The notes below the pieces were generated by a model. It saw only the letters and a list, made by a program, of their open reading frames with translations, was not told where the DNA came from and did not search any database. From Actinomycetes bacterium (lineage in GTDB: Bacteria > Actinomycetota > Thermoleophilia > RBG-16-64-13): a stretch of 34,692 bases of DNA. Both the position numbers and the translations under genes were made by a program. Positions 13,656 through 22,684 of the stretch are shown here, piece after piece. The stretch spans positions 1-34,692 of the forward strand of contig JAGXFW010000003.1 in NCBI GenBank assembly GCA_024637035.1, written 5' to 3'. Each line of letters begins with the position of its first letter. The stretch's first letter is position 1.

Positions 13656-15101
13656 TCAGCGCCGCCAGAATCCTCGCGTGAACAGCAGCAGGATGGGGAT
13701 GAGTTCCAACCGCCCCATCACCATGAGGCCGATGAGCACCACCTTGCCAAAGGGCGCGATCAGGGCGTAGTTCTGTACGGGGCCCACCAGTTCGAGCCCC
13801 GGCCCGATGTTGTTGAGTGTCGCCACCACGGCCGTGGTTGAGGTGACGATGTCGGAACCGGCGATGGACACCAGCAGCACCCCCACGGCGAACACGAGCA
13901 CGTAGAGGAAGAAGTACCCAAGGACCGCGGTGCGCATCGCGTCGGGCACGACCCGTCCCGCCACCTTCACCGGCAGGACGGCGTTGGGGTGCACTTGGCG
14001 CATGAGGTCGTGCCGCGCGTTCTTCGTGAGCAGAAGGATCCGCACCACCTTGAAGCCTCCGGCCGTCGAACCGGCAGACCCTCCCACGAACATCAGTATC
14101 ACCAGCACGGTCTTGGCGAAGGTGTTCCACTGATCGAAGTCGGCGCTGACGTAGCCGGTGGTCGATTGGACCGACACCACCTGGAACAACGCCTCCCTGA
14201 AGGCGTGGGCCGCGCCCATGTGTGAGCGGGCCAACACGAGACTGAGCGTGACCAGCCCGATACCTCCCGCGAGTATGGCGAGGTAGAGACGGAATTCGGG
14301 ATCGCGCCAGATCTTGAGCCGGTCGCCTTGGGCGAAGGCGAAGTAGAGGGCGAAGTTGCCTCCCGCAACCACCATGAAGAAGGTGATGATCGCCTCGATG
14401 GCCCACGAGTCATACGCGGCGATCGACATCGCCTGTGTTGAGAAGCCACCGGTGGCCATGGTGCCGAAGGTGTGGGTGGCTGCATCGTAGAGTGACATGC
14501 CGGCGGCCAAGAGGGCCAGCACCTCGATGGCGCTGATCCCCACGTAGATGTACCAGAGTCCCCGGGCCGTGTCCTTGATGCGCGGGGTGAGGCGTTCCGA
14601 CACGGGGCCGGGTGCCTCGGCGGAGAACAGGCGGATCGCGCCGCCGCCCAGGGGCGGGAGCAGCGCGATGAACAGCACGATGATGCCCATGCCGCCGTAC
14701 CAGTGGGTGAGCGAGCGCCAGAACATGATTCCGTGTGGCTGGTTGAAGTCCACCAACACGCTGGCCCCGGTGGTGGTGAAGCCCGACATGGTCTCGAAGA
14801 GGGAATCCACCACGCCGAACATGCCGTAGATGAAGAAGGGTAGGGCTCCGAACACCATGGCGGTGAGCCACCCCGCGCCCACGACGATGAACCCCTCGCG
14901 GTAGCCGATGTTCGTGCGGCCGTGCAGTCGCGACCCGAAGAAGAGCGGCAGGCCGATCGCGAACGACACCCCGGCCGCTGTGAGTAGGGCGGCAAGGTCG
15001 TCGCCCCCGTAGATCGCGGCCACGCCGGCCGAGGCAAGGATGCCCACGCCGATGGCGAGCACCACCATAGCGAGCATCTGAGCGACGAAACGGACGTTCA
15101 A
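13656..15101 (-). CDS. trkH: Trk-type potassium uptake membrane subunit TrkH
   Basis: A 481-residue integral membrane protein with repeated M1-P-M2 units. The four pore-loop signatures are visible: SGFTTTGASV, GTMATGGFSTQ, SVQSTTGYVSA and LNNIGPGLELVG, each with the Gly of the K+ selectivity filter. Length matches TrkH/KtrB. It moves potassium across the membrane with the TrkA regulator encoded next to it. trkA overlaps its start by 4 bp, so the two are co-translated with trkA first. The gene ends 24 bp from the convergent pyrophosphatase gene. Confidence 0.96.
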   Translation of the reverse strand: MNVRFVAQMLAMVVLAIGVGILASAGVAAIYGGDDLAALLTAAGVSFAIGLPLFFGSRLHGRTNIGYREGFIVVGAGWLTAMVFGALPFFIYGMFGVVDSLFETMSGFTTTGASVLVDFNQPHGIMFWRSLTHWYGGMGIIVLFIALLPPLGGGAIRLFSAEAPGPVSERLTPRIKDTARGLWYIYVGISAIEVLALLAAGMSLYDAATHTFGTMATGGFSTQAMSIAAYDSWAIEAIITFFMVVAGGNFALYFAFAQGDRLKIWRDPEFRLYLAILAGGIGLVTLSLVLARSHMGAAHAFREALFQVVSVQSTTGYVSADFDQWNTFAKTVLVILMFVGGSAGSTAGGFKVVRILLLTKNARHDLMRQVHPNAVLPVKVAGRVVPDAMRTAVLGYFFLYVLVFAVGVLLVSIAGSDIVTSTTAVVATLNNIGPGLELVGPVQNYALIAPFGKVVLIGLMVMGRLELIPILLLFTRGFWRR

Positions 15102-16444
15102 CGTTTCTCGCCGGAGAAGAGCCGCTCCACCTCCGTCACCGCAGCGGGGAGGGCGAAGACGATGGCCGTATCGCCCGCTCGAGGGATCGACATGCCGTTG
15201 GCGATGTGCACTCCGTCCTTCTGCACCAACGCCCCCATGATCGCGCCGTGGGGGAAGTGGGAGTCTTGCAGGTGCCTATCGACGATACCCGACTCAGGGC
15301 GCACCACGAGTTCCAGCACTTCTCCCGCCGACTTGTCGAGGATCGAGGCACTGAGCACGGCGCCGGAGCGCACGAAACGCAAGATGCGTGAGGCTGTCAT
15401 CCTGCGCGGACTGAGCGCCACGTCGACGCCCACTGTCTCCAAGATGGCGGAGAACGCCGCCCTGTCGACCACTGAGATGGTGCGGCCCGCCCCGAGCCGT
15501 TTGGCGAGGAGGGACGAGAGCATATTGAGTCGCTCGTCGCCGGTAGCGGCGATGAAGAGGCCCACGTCGGCGACCCCCTCCCGCAGGAGCACCGCCTCAT
15601 CGAGGCCTTCGTCGTGCAGCACGAGCGACCGCTTGAGTACCTCTGCCGCTTTGACCGCACGGTCGTAATCCTTCTCGAACACCGTAAGCCGGAAGCCGCG
15701 GGCCTCGAGGGCCGTGGCGATCTGAAGACCGAGTGCGCCGCAGCCGAGCAGGATCGCGGACTTCGAGGGTCGCATCTCCTTGGAGAGCATCGCCGCCGCT
15801 TCCAAGACGCCCTTCCTCTTCCCGGTGAGGAACACCCGGTCGCGCGCCCGAAGCACGGTCTGACCGTTCGGGATCGTCATCTCGCTTGCGCGCAGCACCG
15901 CCGTGAGCAAGACGTTTCTCGGCATACCGATCTTCAGGAGCGGCTTGCCCACCGCCTTGCTGTGCTCATCTACCTCCACCTCGATCATGTGCACTTGGCC
16001 GTCGGCGAAGGACTCCACGTCGAGGGCGCCCGGCAACTCGGCGATCTTCGCAACCTCTTCGGCCAGCGCGGCCTCTGGTTGGATCACGTAGTCGATGCCG
16101 GTGAACTCGGTGGACACCGATGAGTCGGTGTCGAGATAGTCGGGGTTCCGGACCCGGGCGATGGTGAGCGGCACACCCACGTGCTTGGCCGCCATGCAGG
16201 CGACCATGTTCACCTCGTCGGAGTCGGTTGCGGCGATAAGGATGTCGGCCTTGGCGACACGGGCCTGCTGGAGCACCTTCTTGCTGGCGCCGTTGCCCAC
16301 GATGGTGAGCACGTCGAGTGCTTCAGATGCGCGACGGATGCTTTCGGGGTCGCGGTCGATCAGGGCCACTTCGTGGCCCTCCTGGGTGAGCATATGGGCG
16401 ATGTGGAAGCCCACTTCGCCTGCGCCGACTATGACCACGTACAT
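15098..16444 (-). CDS. trkA: Trk potassium uptake regulatory protein TrkA
   Basis: A 448-residue cytosolic regulator with two RCK_N/RCK_C units. The first Rossmann motif is GAGEVGFHIAHML with acidic Asp in ALIDRD for NAD(H) binding; the second is GCGALGLQIATAL with VFEKDYD. RCK_C domains follow each (EVEVDEHSKAVGKPL...; ELVVRPESGIVDRHL...). TrkA binds nucleotides and gates TrkH. Length and repeat fit the family. The spacer 16445-16582 upstream of it (138 bp) contains no recognisable gene and probably holds the promoter. Confidence 0.95.
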   Translation of the reverse strand: MYVVIVGAGEVGFHIAHMLTQEGHEVALIDRDPESIRRASEALDVLTIVGNGASKKVLQQARVAKADILIAATDSDEVNMVACMAAKHVGVPLTIARVRNPDYLDTDSSVSTEFTGIDYVIQPEAALAEEVAKIAELPGALDVESFADGQVHMIEVEVDEHSKAVGKPLLKIGMPRNVLLTAVLRASEMTIPNGQTVLRARDRVFLTGKRKGVLEAAAMLSKEMRPSKSAILLGCGALGLQIATALEARGFRLTVFEKDYDRAVKAAEVLKRSLVLHDEGLDEAVLLREGVADVGLFIAATGDERLNMLSSLLAKRLGAGRTISVVDRAAFSAILETVGVDVALSPRRMTASRILRFVRSGAVLSASILDKSAGEVLELVVRPESGIVDRHLQDSHFPHGAIMGALVQKDGVHIANGMSIPRAGDTAIVFALPAAVTEVERLFSGEKR

Positions 16445-16582
16445 AGCACCGCAGGATACCAGTACGGAAGGGAAGCGCTAAGGGGGCAGACCACGATTCG
16501 GCTGGGAGCCTTACGCCGGCACGTCGCGCCGCCGGCCCGAGTCAGGGCACGATCACCGGCGCCGGTGGGTCCCGGCCGGCGA

Positions 16583-18928
16583 CTACGAGCGCGGAGCCAG
16601 GATGCGAGCCCCTGCCGACGGGTAGGTCTGGGTCTCCATGCCCTCGGCGTAGAGTCGTGCGGCCACGTTGATGGTGGCGTCGGGCGCCGGCTCGAGTGGC
16701 GCCAGCGGCACGGCGATCTCGAGGACGGCGCCGATCGCGAATTCAAGGGGGGTCGGCGACGGCTCGAGATCCTCTCCTACTCCGTGGGCGGTCCCGGTCT
16801 TCGCCGTATCCGCGTTCCCCGGCTCGCCGGATTCGGACGGCAGCGTCGTCAGGGTGGCGTCAGCTGTACCGCCCCCAAAGCGCGCGTGCACCATGTGGGT
16901 GGGGGTCATGCCGAGCACCGTCGCCACGGCGCGGTGGGATTCCGAGGTGCGACCGGGCGTCCACTCATCGGGAGAGCGCACCTCGAGCAGGAACTCCACC
17001 TCCTGGGTCGGTGTGAAGCTGTCGGCCTCAATGAGGAGGTACAGACGTTCTTCGTCCCAGCCGAACCTGAGCGACACCGACGGCGCACCGCCGGCGCGCT
17101 GCATGGTCCCGGTCCCCATCGGCTTCAGCGATATCGCGTGCGACCATTCCTCAGGGCTGGTGTGGGTGCCGTCAAGTGTGGCCGTCACGGCTCCATCGCG
17201 CACCCTCCGCGCGTCGGGGGGGTGGGGCGAGTCGAGGGCGGGCGGCGGCACGAGTCCGGCCAGGCGGTAGGCCTGCCGCAGGTGGCGGCGGAATGCGGAG
17301 TCCCACAAGTGGTCGAGTCCGCTGTCCTGGTGGTCGCTGAACCACCAGAACCAGTCGCTGCCCTCTGCGATAAGGATCTCGCGCCAGGCGGCCTCGAGGT
17401 CGCGGCCGACCCGGGGCGGTTCGGCGGCCGACTGCCCGGCGCCGGCGCTGCCAGGGAGCGCGCGGGCACCTTCCGGCGATGATGCCGCGTCTCCGGCCCG
17501 CGCGCGTTCGTTGGCCACGGCATCGCGTGTCGCATGGAGCAGGTCCCAGGCGGGCCCATGTGCGCGGTCGCCCATCCACGTGCCGAAGTCGCCCCCGATC
17601 CAGGAGCCGCTGTGTAGCCAGTGTAGCGACCGCGTGGGTTCGTGCGCGTCCAGATGTTCCGACACGGTGACGCAGCGGAACGTCGATGTGTCGGAGAGTC
17701 CCTCGTAGAGCCGGGTGAGCATCTCCCGACCGTCGCCCTGGTAGTACTCCCAGGCGTTCTCTCCGTCGAGGGCGATGGTGAGGAGGTGTCCGCCGGGTGT
17801 ATCGGGCAGGGACTCGCGAGCCTCCCGCAGACGGCGCAGGAGGTCGGCGGCCGCGTCGGCCGGACCCCATGGCTGGTACGTGAATCCCACGAGGTCAGAG
17901 AGCACCCGGTCGCGGAAGACGATGGCGAGTCCACGCCCTTCGCGCTCCAGCCGATAGGCGGAGTAGAGAGAGGCGGGATCGCGTGGGTGCCCCGCGTCGT
18001 CGCGATTCACCGGCAGTCCGCGTGAGCGGCCGAGCACCGCCTCGTCGGCGATCGTCCAGCGGATCCCCGCATCCGCCAGCATGGGGATCACGTCCTCCCC
18101 CACGCCCATCTCCGAGCACCACATCCCGGCCGGCCGTCGACCGAAGACCTCTTCGTGGAAGGCGAGACCGCGGTGAACCTGCTCGGCCGCGTCCTCGGGG
18201 TGAGCGAAACGCATGGTGGGCAGCGTCACGTTCGGCTGGGACACCCGGGCGATGTCGGTATTGGCGAGAAGCGGGAGTATCGGGTGGAAGTACGGGGAGG
18301 CTGAGACCTCGATCCTCCCCTCCTCCATCGCGCGGCGGTAGGTGGGGATCGTCTCCCCCATGATCCGGGCCTGTTCCTCGATGATCGTGGTCTTGTCGGC
18401 TTCATCGAAATCACGCCCTCGGGCCACGAGGTCGGCCAGGGGCGGGCGGGCCAAGTCGTCGTGCGAGAACCAGGCGAGGTCGAACCAGATCTGCACGTCG
18501 CGCAGTTCACCGGCGGTGAACTCCTCCACCCGTACCGTGCCCTGCACGGTGTGCCGGTCGCGCTTCTCCGCGAGTTCGAGGTAGCGGGCGTGCGCCCGAG
18601 CGCGAGGATGCGTGCCGCGCTCGCACATGGTCTCGAGCAGGAAGCGGCGCTCCGCCGCTGTGAGCTCCTCCGCCGGCTTCTGCGCGTGGCGCCGGTACGT
18701 ATCGCGGTAGTCCCCGGTGGAGTACTCGAGCACCTGCTCCACCAGCGAGGGGACGAGGTTGAAGGTCTGGTGCACGTGCGGGAAGTCGTCGAGCAGACGC
18801 ACCATGCGGGAGTAGTCCTTCACCGCGTGCATGCGCACCCAGGGCATCTCGAACTCGCCGGTGTCCGAGGCGCGGTAGTAGGGCTGGTGCATGTGCCAGA
18901 CGATGGCGATGTCGAGCGGGGCTTTCAT
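16583..18928 (-). CDS. GH57 family glycoside hydrolase with extra C-terminal domain
   Basis: A ~781-residue GH57 enzyme. The N-terminus DIAIVWHMHQPYYR is the first GH57 motif, WCSEMGVGEDVIPML carries the catalytic nucleophile Glu, and LDGENAWEYYQGDG holds the general acid Asp. DWFWWFSDHQDSGLDHLWDSAFRRHLRQAY is the usual helical module of the amylopullulanase-like group. The last ~200 residues (VTATLDGTHTSPEEWSH... to ARLYAEGMETQTYPSAG) form an added beta-rich domain, perhaps carbohydrate-binding. I chose ATG 18928 because the family motif begins just after it (MKAPLDIAI). A longer form from 19003 would overlap the preceding gene and adds a low-complexity segment. It acts on alpha-1,4- or alpha-1,6-glucans; no signal peptide is seen, so it is probably cytosolic. 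Confidence 0.9.
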   Translation of the reverse strand: MKAPLDIAIVWHMHQPYYRASDTGEFEMPWVRMHAVKDYSRMVRLLDDFPHVHQTFNLVPSLVEQVLEYSTGDYRDTYRRHAQKPAEELTAAERRFLLETMCERGTHPRARAHARYLELAEKRDRHTVQGTVRVEEFTAGELRDVQIWFDLAWFSHDDLARPPLADLVARGRDFDEADKTTIIEEQARIMGETIPTYRRAMEEGRIEVSASPYFHPILPLLANTDIARVSQPNVTLPTMRFAHPEDAAEQVHRGLAFHEEVFGRRPAGMWCSEMGVGEDVIPMLADAGIRWTIADEAVLGRSRGLPVNRDDAGHPRDPASLYSAYRLEREGRGLAIVFRDRVLSDLVGFTYQPWGPADAAADLLRRLREARESLPDTPGGHLLTIALDGENAWEYYQGDGREMLTRLYEGLSDTSTFRCVTVSEHLDAHEPTRSLHWLHSGSWIGGDFGTWMGDRAHGPAWDLLHATRDAVANERARAGDAASSPEGARALPGSAGAGQSAAEPPRVGRDLEAAWREILIAEGSDWFWWFSDHQDSGLDHLWDSAFRRHLRQAYRLAGLVPPPALDSPHPPDARRVRDGAVTATLDGTHTSPEEWSHAISLKPMGTGTMQRAGGAPSVSLRFGWDEERLYLLIEADSFTPTQEVEFLLEVRSPDEWTPGRTSESHRAVATVLGMTPTHMVHARFGGGTADATLTTLPSESGEPGNADTAKTGTAHGVGEDLEPSPTPLEFAIGAVLEIAVPLAPLEPAPDATINVAARLYAEGMETQTYPSAGARILAPRS

Positions 18929-18986
18929 GATCCCTCGTTCACCACAGGATCCATCAGTATACGATCCGTCAGTACGCGACCCGTCT

Positions 18987-21422
18987 TCACCGCGCGGGCC
19001 CATCTGACATGACGTCGAGGCGCAGGCGCACGCGAAGCTCGGCGCCCGGCTCCAGCGGCAACGGCCACGCGGGCACCAGGGCCGTGCTCTGGTAGATGCG
19101 CTCGAACCCGTCTTCGCTCAGGGACACGGTCAGCACTCCGTGGCGCCACAGGGTCGCTGGCGGCTCCCTGCGCACGGACCCGGTCAGTTCCCAGGCGAGA
19201 CGCGCGCGGATTCCCACGGATTCGTCGACCAACTCGACCGACTGGGCGCCGTGGTGGGCACCCTCGTCGGCGAGGAAGGATTCGGAGGGACGTTGTCCGT
19301 CGACCAGCACGTAGCGGTCGTGGGCTCGTCCGGCCAGGAGGGTGAGATTGACCTCGGGGGCGAAGAGAGCCGTGCGGCCCGCCCCGCCGATTGGCGCCAT
19401 CGCTTCGGCGGATGGGTCCGCTCCTTCCGCGGACGGCGGAGCGCTCCCGGGGGCCGCTGGAACATCGACCGGTACGTGTACCCGGTAGTCGACGATGAGC
19501 GAGGCGCCGCCGCGCGCGAGGGCAACCTGCTTCTCCACCTGCACCCGCACGCCGGCCACCATCCCGAGGCGCCGAAGCGTGACCACCGGTGGTTCCGCAC
19601 TGCCGGGGGGTCCCGCTGCGCCGGGTTCGACTGTGCACTCGTACGGCGCGTTCACCAGATCGCCGAGCTCGATGGCGGTGCCTTCGACCAGGTCGCGGAG
19701 CGTAGTCTCCAGGTGATAGAAGTGGTCGAGGAAGGCTGAGCGGGGGTGGTGGTCGACGAAGAGCATCTTCTCGAGCCCCGGCTCCTTCATGCGGACGGTT
19801 TCGTGGATGGTGAGAGTGGGCGGCGGTGCAGGATTCTCCGGCGAATCCGGTCGCGGCGCGAGATCGTGCGCGGACGCCTCGGCGCCCTCACGGGCGGCGG
19901 TCTCTTCCGCGGCCCGGGCCGTTGCGGCCAACTCTTCCAGCGCCGCGTGCTCGGGCTCGCGGCGGCGGCGCAGGGTGTCGAGCAGGGCGAAGGCGCTCGG
20001 CAGGTGGTCAAGGCACACGACTGTGCCGCCTCGGGCCGGGGCCAGCAGCACCGCCGCTTCCTCAGAGCGCAGCAGCACCTCGTCGTGCCCGTCCAGGTCG
20101 AGATCGAGCACCTCGATGGCAGGGCGCATCTCGGCCGGGAGCAGGCGTTCCGCGGAGATGAGGGCGCCGTTCACCGCATGGCGCAGGTGCGGCAGGTAGA
20201 GCCCGCCGAAGACCCCGTGCCAGTAGGCGTCGTTGCACTGAGCGCGGAGGAGATGGTCGTAGGCTTCGAGAACATCGCGTCGGTCACCGCGGCGTTCTAA
20301 GGGGGCCGTGGTGTGCGCGCCCACGGCGGTCTCAGCGTCGTTGGGGTCCGCAAACCCATCCGGCGGCCGCGCCGTCCCGTCCTGCGCCAGGCCGAGCTCG
20401 GCGAGCCGCCGGCGCACCCGGCCGCTCGTGTAGAGCATCCGCTTGTGCAGGAGGTTCGCCTCGTCGTAGCGCACGAGGAAGTTCCGGAAGAAGCCTTCCG
20501 ACCACTCCTGCATCTCCGCGTACGAGGCGGTGGGCAGGTAGATGCGTCCCAGCGGGGGGAACCGCCTGCGGAACTCTCCGAGCGTGGTGAGGGCGAGCCA
20601 ACCGGCCTCGGCCTCGCGCTCCAAGACCGTGAGGAAGCGTTCCATCCAGCCCGAGCCGTACACGTGGGCGTTCGTGCCGGGCCAGCCACCGAACTTCTCG
20701 CCGTCGTCGTCGTAGACGGCCAAGGGTGGGGGAGCATCGGGCGGCAGGAGGCCGGCCGCGCGCCGGCGGGTCCACTCGGTGGCGAGTCCACGGAGGTGGT
20801 CGACCACGGCCTCGGGTTCCCCGAAGGGGATCAGGTAGCGCAGGGGCTTGCTGATGGGGAACAGGTCGAAGCGATGTCCGCCGTCCTCGGTCACGAAGTA
20901 GCCGAGGGCGGCGTCGGTGTCGAGACCGACTGCCTGGAAGTGCGAGTCGTCGAGGGTGGCGTACCGCAGGCCGGCGCAGGCCAGGTGAGCGGCGAGGTGG
21001 GGCTCCCACACGCGTTCGGCGATCCAGGCGCCCTCCGGCGTCACGTCGAGTGTGTCTCGCAGGTGGCAGCTCAGGCGGGTGAGTTGCTCGTGTTTGTCGG
21101 CATCGGGGATACATGCCAGGATCGGCTCGTAGAAGCCGCCGCCCTTCATCTCGAGGCGGCCCGACGCGCAGAGACGGCGCAGCCGCGCCACGTACTCGGG
21201 ATGCTCCCGCCCCAGCCACAACAGCAGCGGCCCGGTGACGTGCAGGGAGAAGGGGATGGCCGGGTGCGCCTCCATGCCGTCGAGGAACGGGAGGTACGCG
21301 CTGAGGTAGTGGCTCTCGAACACCTCGGGGAAGTTGCCCACCGGCTGGTGGTCGTGGAAGCCGAGCGACAGGTAGATCGCGGCGGGCGAGGCCGCGCCCG
21401 CGCCGTGATCAGACATGGCCAC
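18987..21422 (-). CDS. GH57 4-alpha-glucanotransferase / alpha-amylase
   Basis: An 811-residue GH57 enzyme of the 4-alpha-glucanotransferase type. It has LSLGFHDHQPVGNFP near the start, AWIAERVWEPHLAAHL with the nucleophile Glu, and AVYDDDGEKFGGWPG with the acid Asp, which match the signature positions of the Thermococcus litoralis enzyme. These are followed by a helical DUF1925-like part and a long beta-rich DUF1926-like C-terminal domain. A ~30-residue insertion (EETAAREGAEASAHDLAPR) is low-complexity. It disproportionates maltodextrins. An ATG two codons in (MSDHG) is an alternative start. It sits between two other GH57 genes on one transcript. Confidence 0.92.
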   Translation of the reverse strand: MAMSDHGAGAASPAAIYLSLGFHDHQPVGNFPEVFESHYLSAYLPFLDGMEAHPAIPFSLHVTGPLLLWLGREHPEYVARLRRLCASGRLEMKGGGFYEPILACIPDADKHEQLTRLSCHLRDTLDVTPEGAWIAERVWEPHLAAHLACAGLRYATLDDSHFQAVGLDTDAALGYFVTEDGGHRFDLFPISKPLRYLIPFGEPEAVVDHLRGLATEWTRRRAAGLLPPDAPPPLAVYDDDGEKFGGWPGTNAHVYGSGWMERFLTVLEREAEAGWLALTTLGEFRRRFPPLGRIYLPTASYAEMQEWSEGFFRNFLVRYDEANLLHKRMLYTSGRVRRRLAELGLAQDGTARPPDGFADPNDAETAVGAHTTAPLERRGDRRDVLEAYDHLLRAQCNDAYWHGVFGGLYLPHLRHAVNGALISAERLLPAEMRPAIEVLDLDLDGHDEVLLRSEEAAVLLAPARGGTVVCLDHLPSAFALLDTLRRRREPEHAALEELAATARAAEETAAREGAEASAHDLAPRPDSPENPAPPPTLTIHETVRMKEPGLEKMLFVDHHPRSAFLDHFYHLETTLRDLVEGTAIELGDLVNAPYECTVEPGAAGPPGSAEPPVVTLRRLGMVAGVRVQVEKQVALARGGASLIVDYRVHVPVDVPAAPGSAPPSAEGADPSAEAMAPIGGAGRTALFAPEVNLTLLAGRAHDRYVLVDGQRPSESFLADEGAHHGAQSVELVDESVGIRARLAWELTGSVRREPPATLWRHGVLTVSLSEDGFERIYQSTALVPAWPLPLEPGAELRVRLRLDVMSDGPAR

Positions 21423-21461
21423 CAGTCATGGTCGTCGGACGTGGGTCATCGAACACGGTCA

Positions 21462-22670
21462 TCAGACGTGGTCGTCCATGGCGTGGATGAAGTTCTTGTA
21501 GACGTTCTGCTGCTCGAAGAGGATGCGGTCGCCGCCCAGCTCCCACCACTCGTCGGGCGTGAAGTAAGCGGACACATCGGCCTCGGACCCCGTCTTGCCG
21601 GCCCACTGGATCAGGTGCAGGTTGTCGGACTGCAGCAGCCACAGGGCGAGGTCGAGGAGGGCGGGTTTCCCGGTGAGCTTGGCCTTGTTCAGCACCGAGT
21701 GCATCAGGCGGAAGATGGCCTGCTGGGAGGTGTTCCCCAGGAAGAACTCCATCCCGCCAGAGCCGGCCCAGGTGGAGCCGAACTCGGGCAGGGGCAACTC
21801 GTTCATGCTGCCGGAGTATCGGGCGACCGCCTCGCTGGGCAACAACGACTCCACTCCCTGCCGCCTCAACTCCTCCGGTAACCTTTGCATGAATTGGAAG
21901 ATGCCGGTGTCGACGTTGTGGTGTTCGCCGAAGGTCTCGTAGTCCCAGCCGATGAAGACGAAGTCGCCTTCCGCCTCGGCCAGGTGGCGGGCGTAGGTAT
22001 CGGCCTTCAGCGGGTAGCCCGACCAGGTGCGGTTGCTGAAGCGGTAGCCCACGTCGTCGGAGAGTTCGTGGTGGCGGCAGAGGAGGGCCAGGGGGCGGCC
22101 GGCGTGCTGGTAAAGGCGGGTCGGCCTTCTCCACTCCATCACCCATTGTCGGCCGTCCATGACCATCGCGCGGTAGCCATCCTTGACCAGGGCGAAATAG
22201 ATCTCGTTGTTGACCGACATCTCGGTGGTGTCGGTGATGGTGATCTCCTTGTCGAAGAACTCCTCGGCGTAGTCCTTGCCCCGCTTCATCTCGCTCCGGA
22301 ACAGGTCGATGTCGATGGCGAAGGCGAGGCTGTGGTAGGGCTCCACGCCCACGAGCTCGCAGTTCTCGTGCGCCACCAGTTTGCGGAACCGGTTGGCCAG
22401 CCGGCGGTCCCAACGGCGCATCTGGATGAGGAAGCTCACGGAGAAGCCGAGCCCCAACTTGAACCCGTTGTCGAGCATGTCGAGGAACATGTCGGTGGCC
22501 GGGTGGTAGCACCAGCGGGCCACCTTCTCGAAGTAGTGCCGGTCCATGCCGTCGTCGAAGAGGTACTCGGCCATGTCCTTGGGTGAGGTACCCGGCGGGA
22601 TGACGCGGGCCGGCAGGCGCACGCGCCGCGGCTGATGCACGACGCAGTAGGTGACGAGGTTCTTGGCCAC
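21462..22670 (-). CDS. GH57-family alpha-amylase-type protein
   Basis: A 402-residue third GH57 member, the short alpha-amylase-like type that pairs with a glycosyltransferase. Landmarks are YCVVHQPRRVRLPA (family start), YHSLAFAIDIDLF, TDTTEMSVNNEI with a candidate nucleophile Glu, and FIGWDYETFGEHHN with a candidate acid Asp. GTG 22670 is chosen because MAKNLVTYCVVHQPRR begins the family; no other start fits, and the ribosome site is weak. It begins 15 bp after the stop of the glycosyltransferase gene, so the two are probably coupled. Likely role: glycogen or maltodextrin cleavage or branching in the cytosol. Confidence 0.88.
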   Translation of the reverse strand: MAKNLVTYCVVHQPRRVRLPARVIPPGTSPKDMAEYLFDDGMDRHYFEKVARWCYHPATDMFLDMLDNGFKLGLGFSVSFLIQMRRWDRRLANRFRKLVAHENCELVGVEPYHSLAFAIDIDLFRSEMKRGKDYAEEFFDKEITITDTTEMSVNNEIYFALVKDGYRAMVMDGRQWVMEWRRPTRLYQHAGRPLALLCRHHELSDDVGYRFSNRTWSGYPLKADTYARHLAEAEGDFVFIGWDYETFGEHHNVDTGIFQFMQRLPEELRRQGVESLLPSEAVARYSGSMNELPLPEFGSTWAGSGGMEFFLGNTSQQAIFRLMHSVLNKAKLTGKPALLDLALWLLQSDNLHLIQWAGKTGSEADVSAYFTPDEWWELGGDRILFEQQNVYKNFIHAMDDHV

Positions 22671-22684
22671 GTGCGATCTCTCGG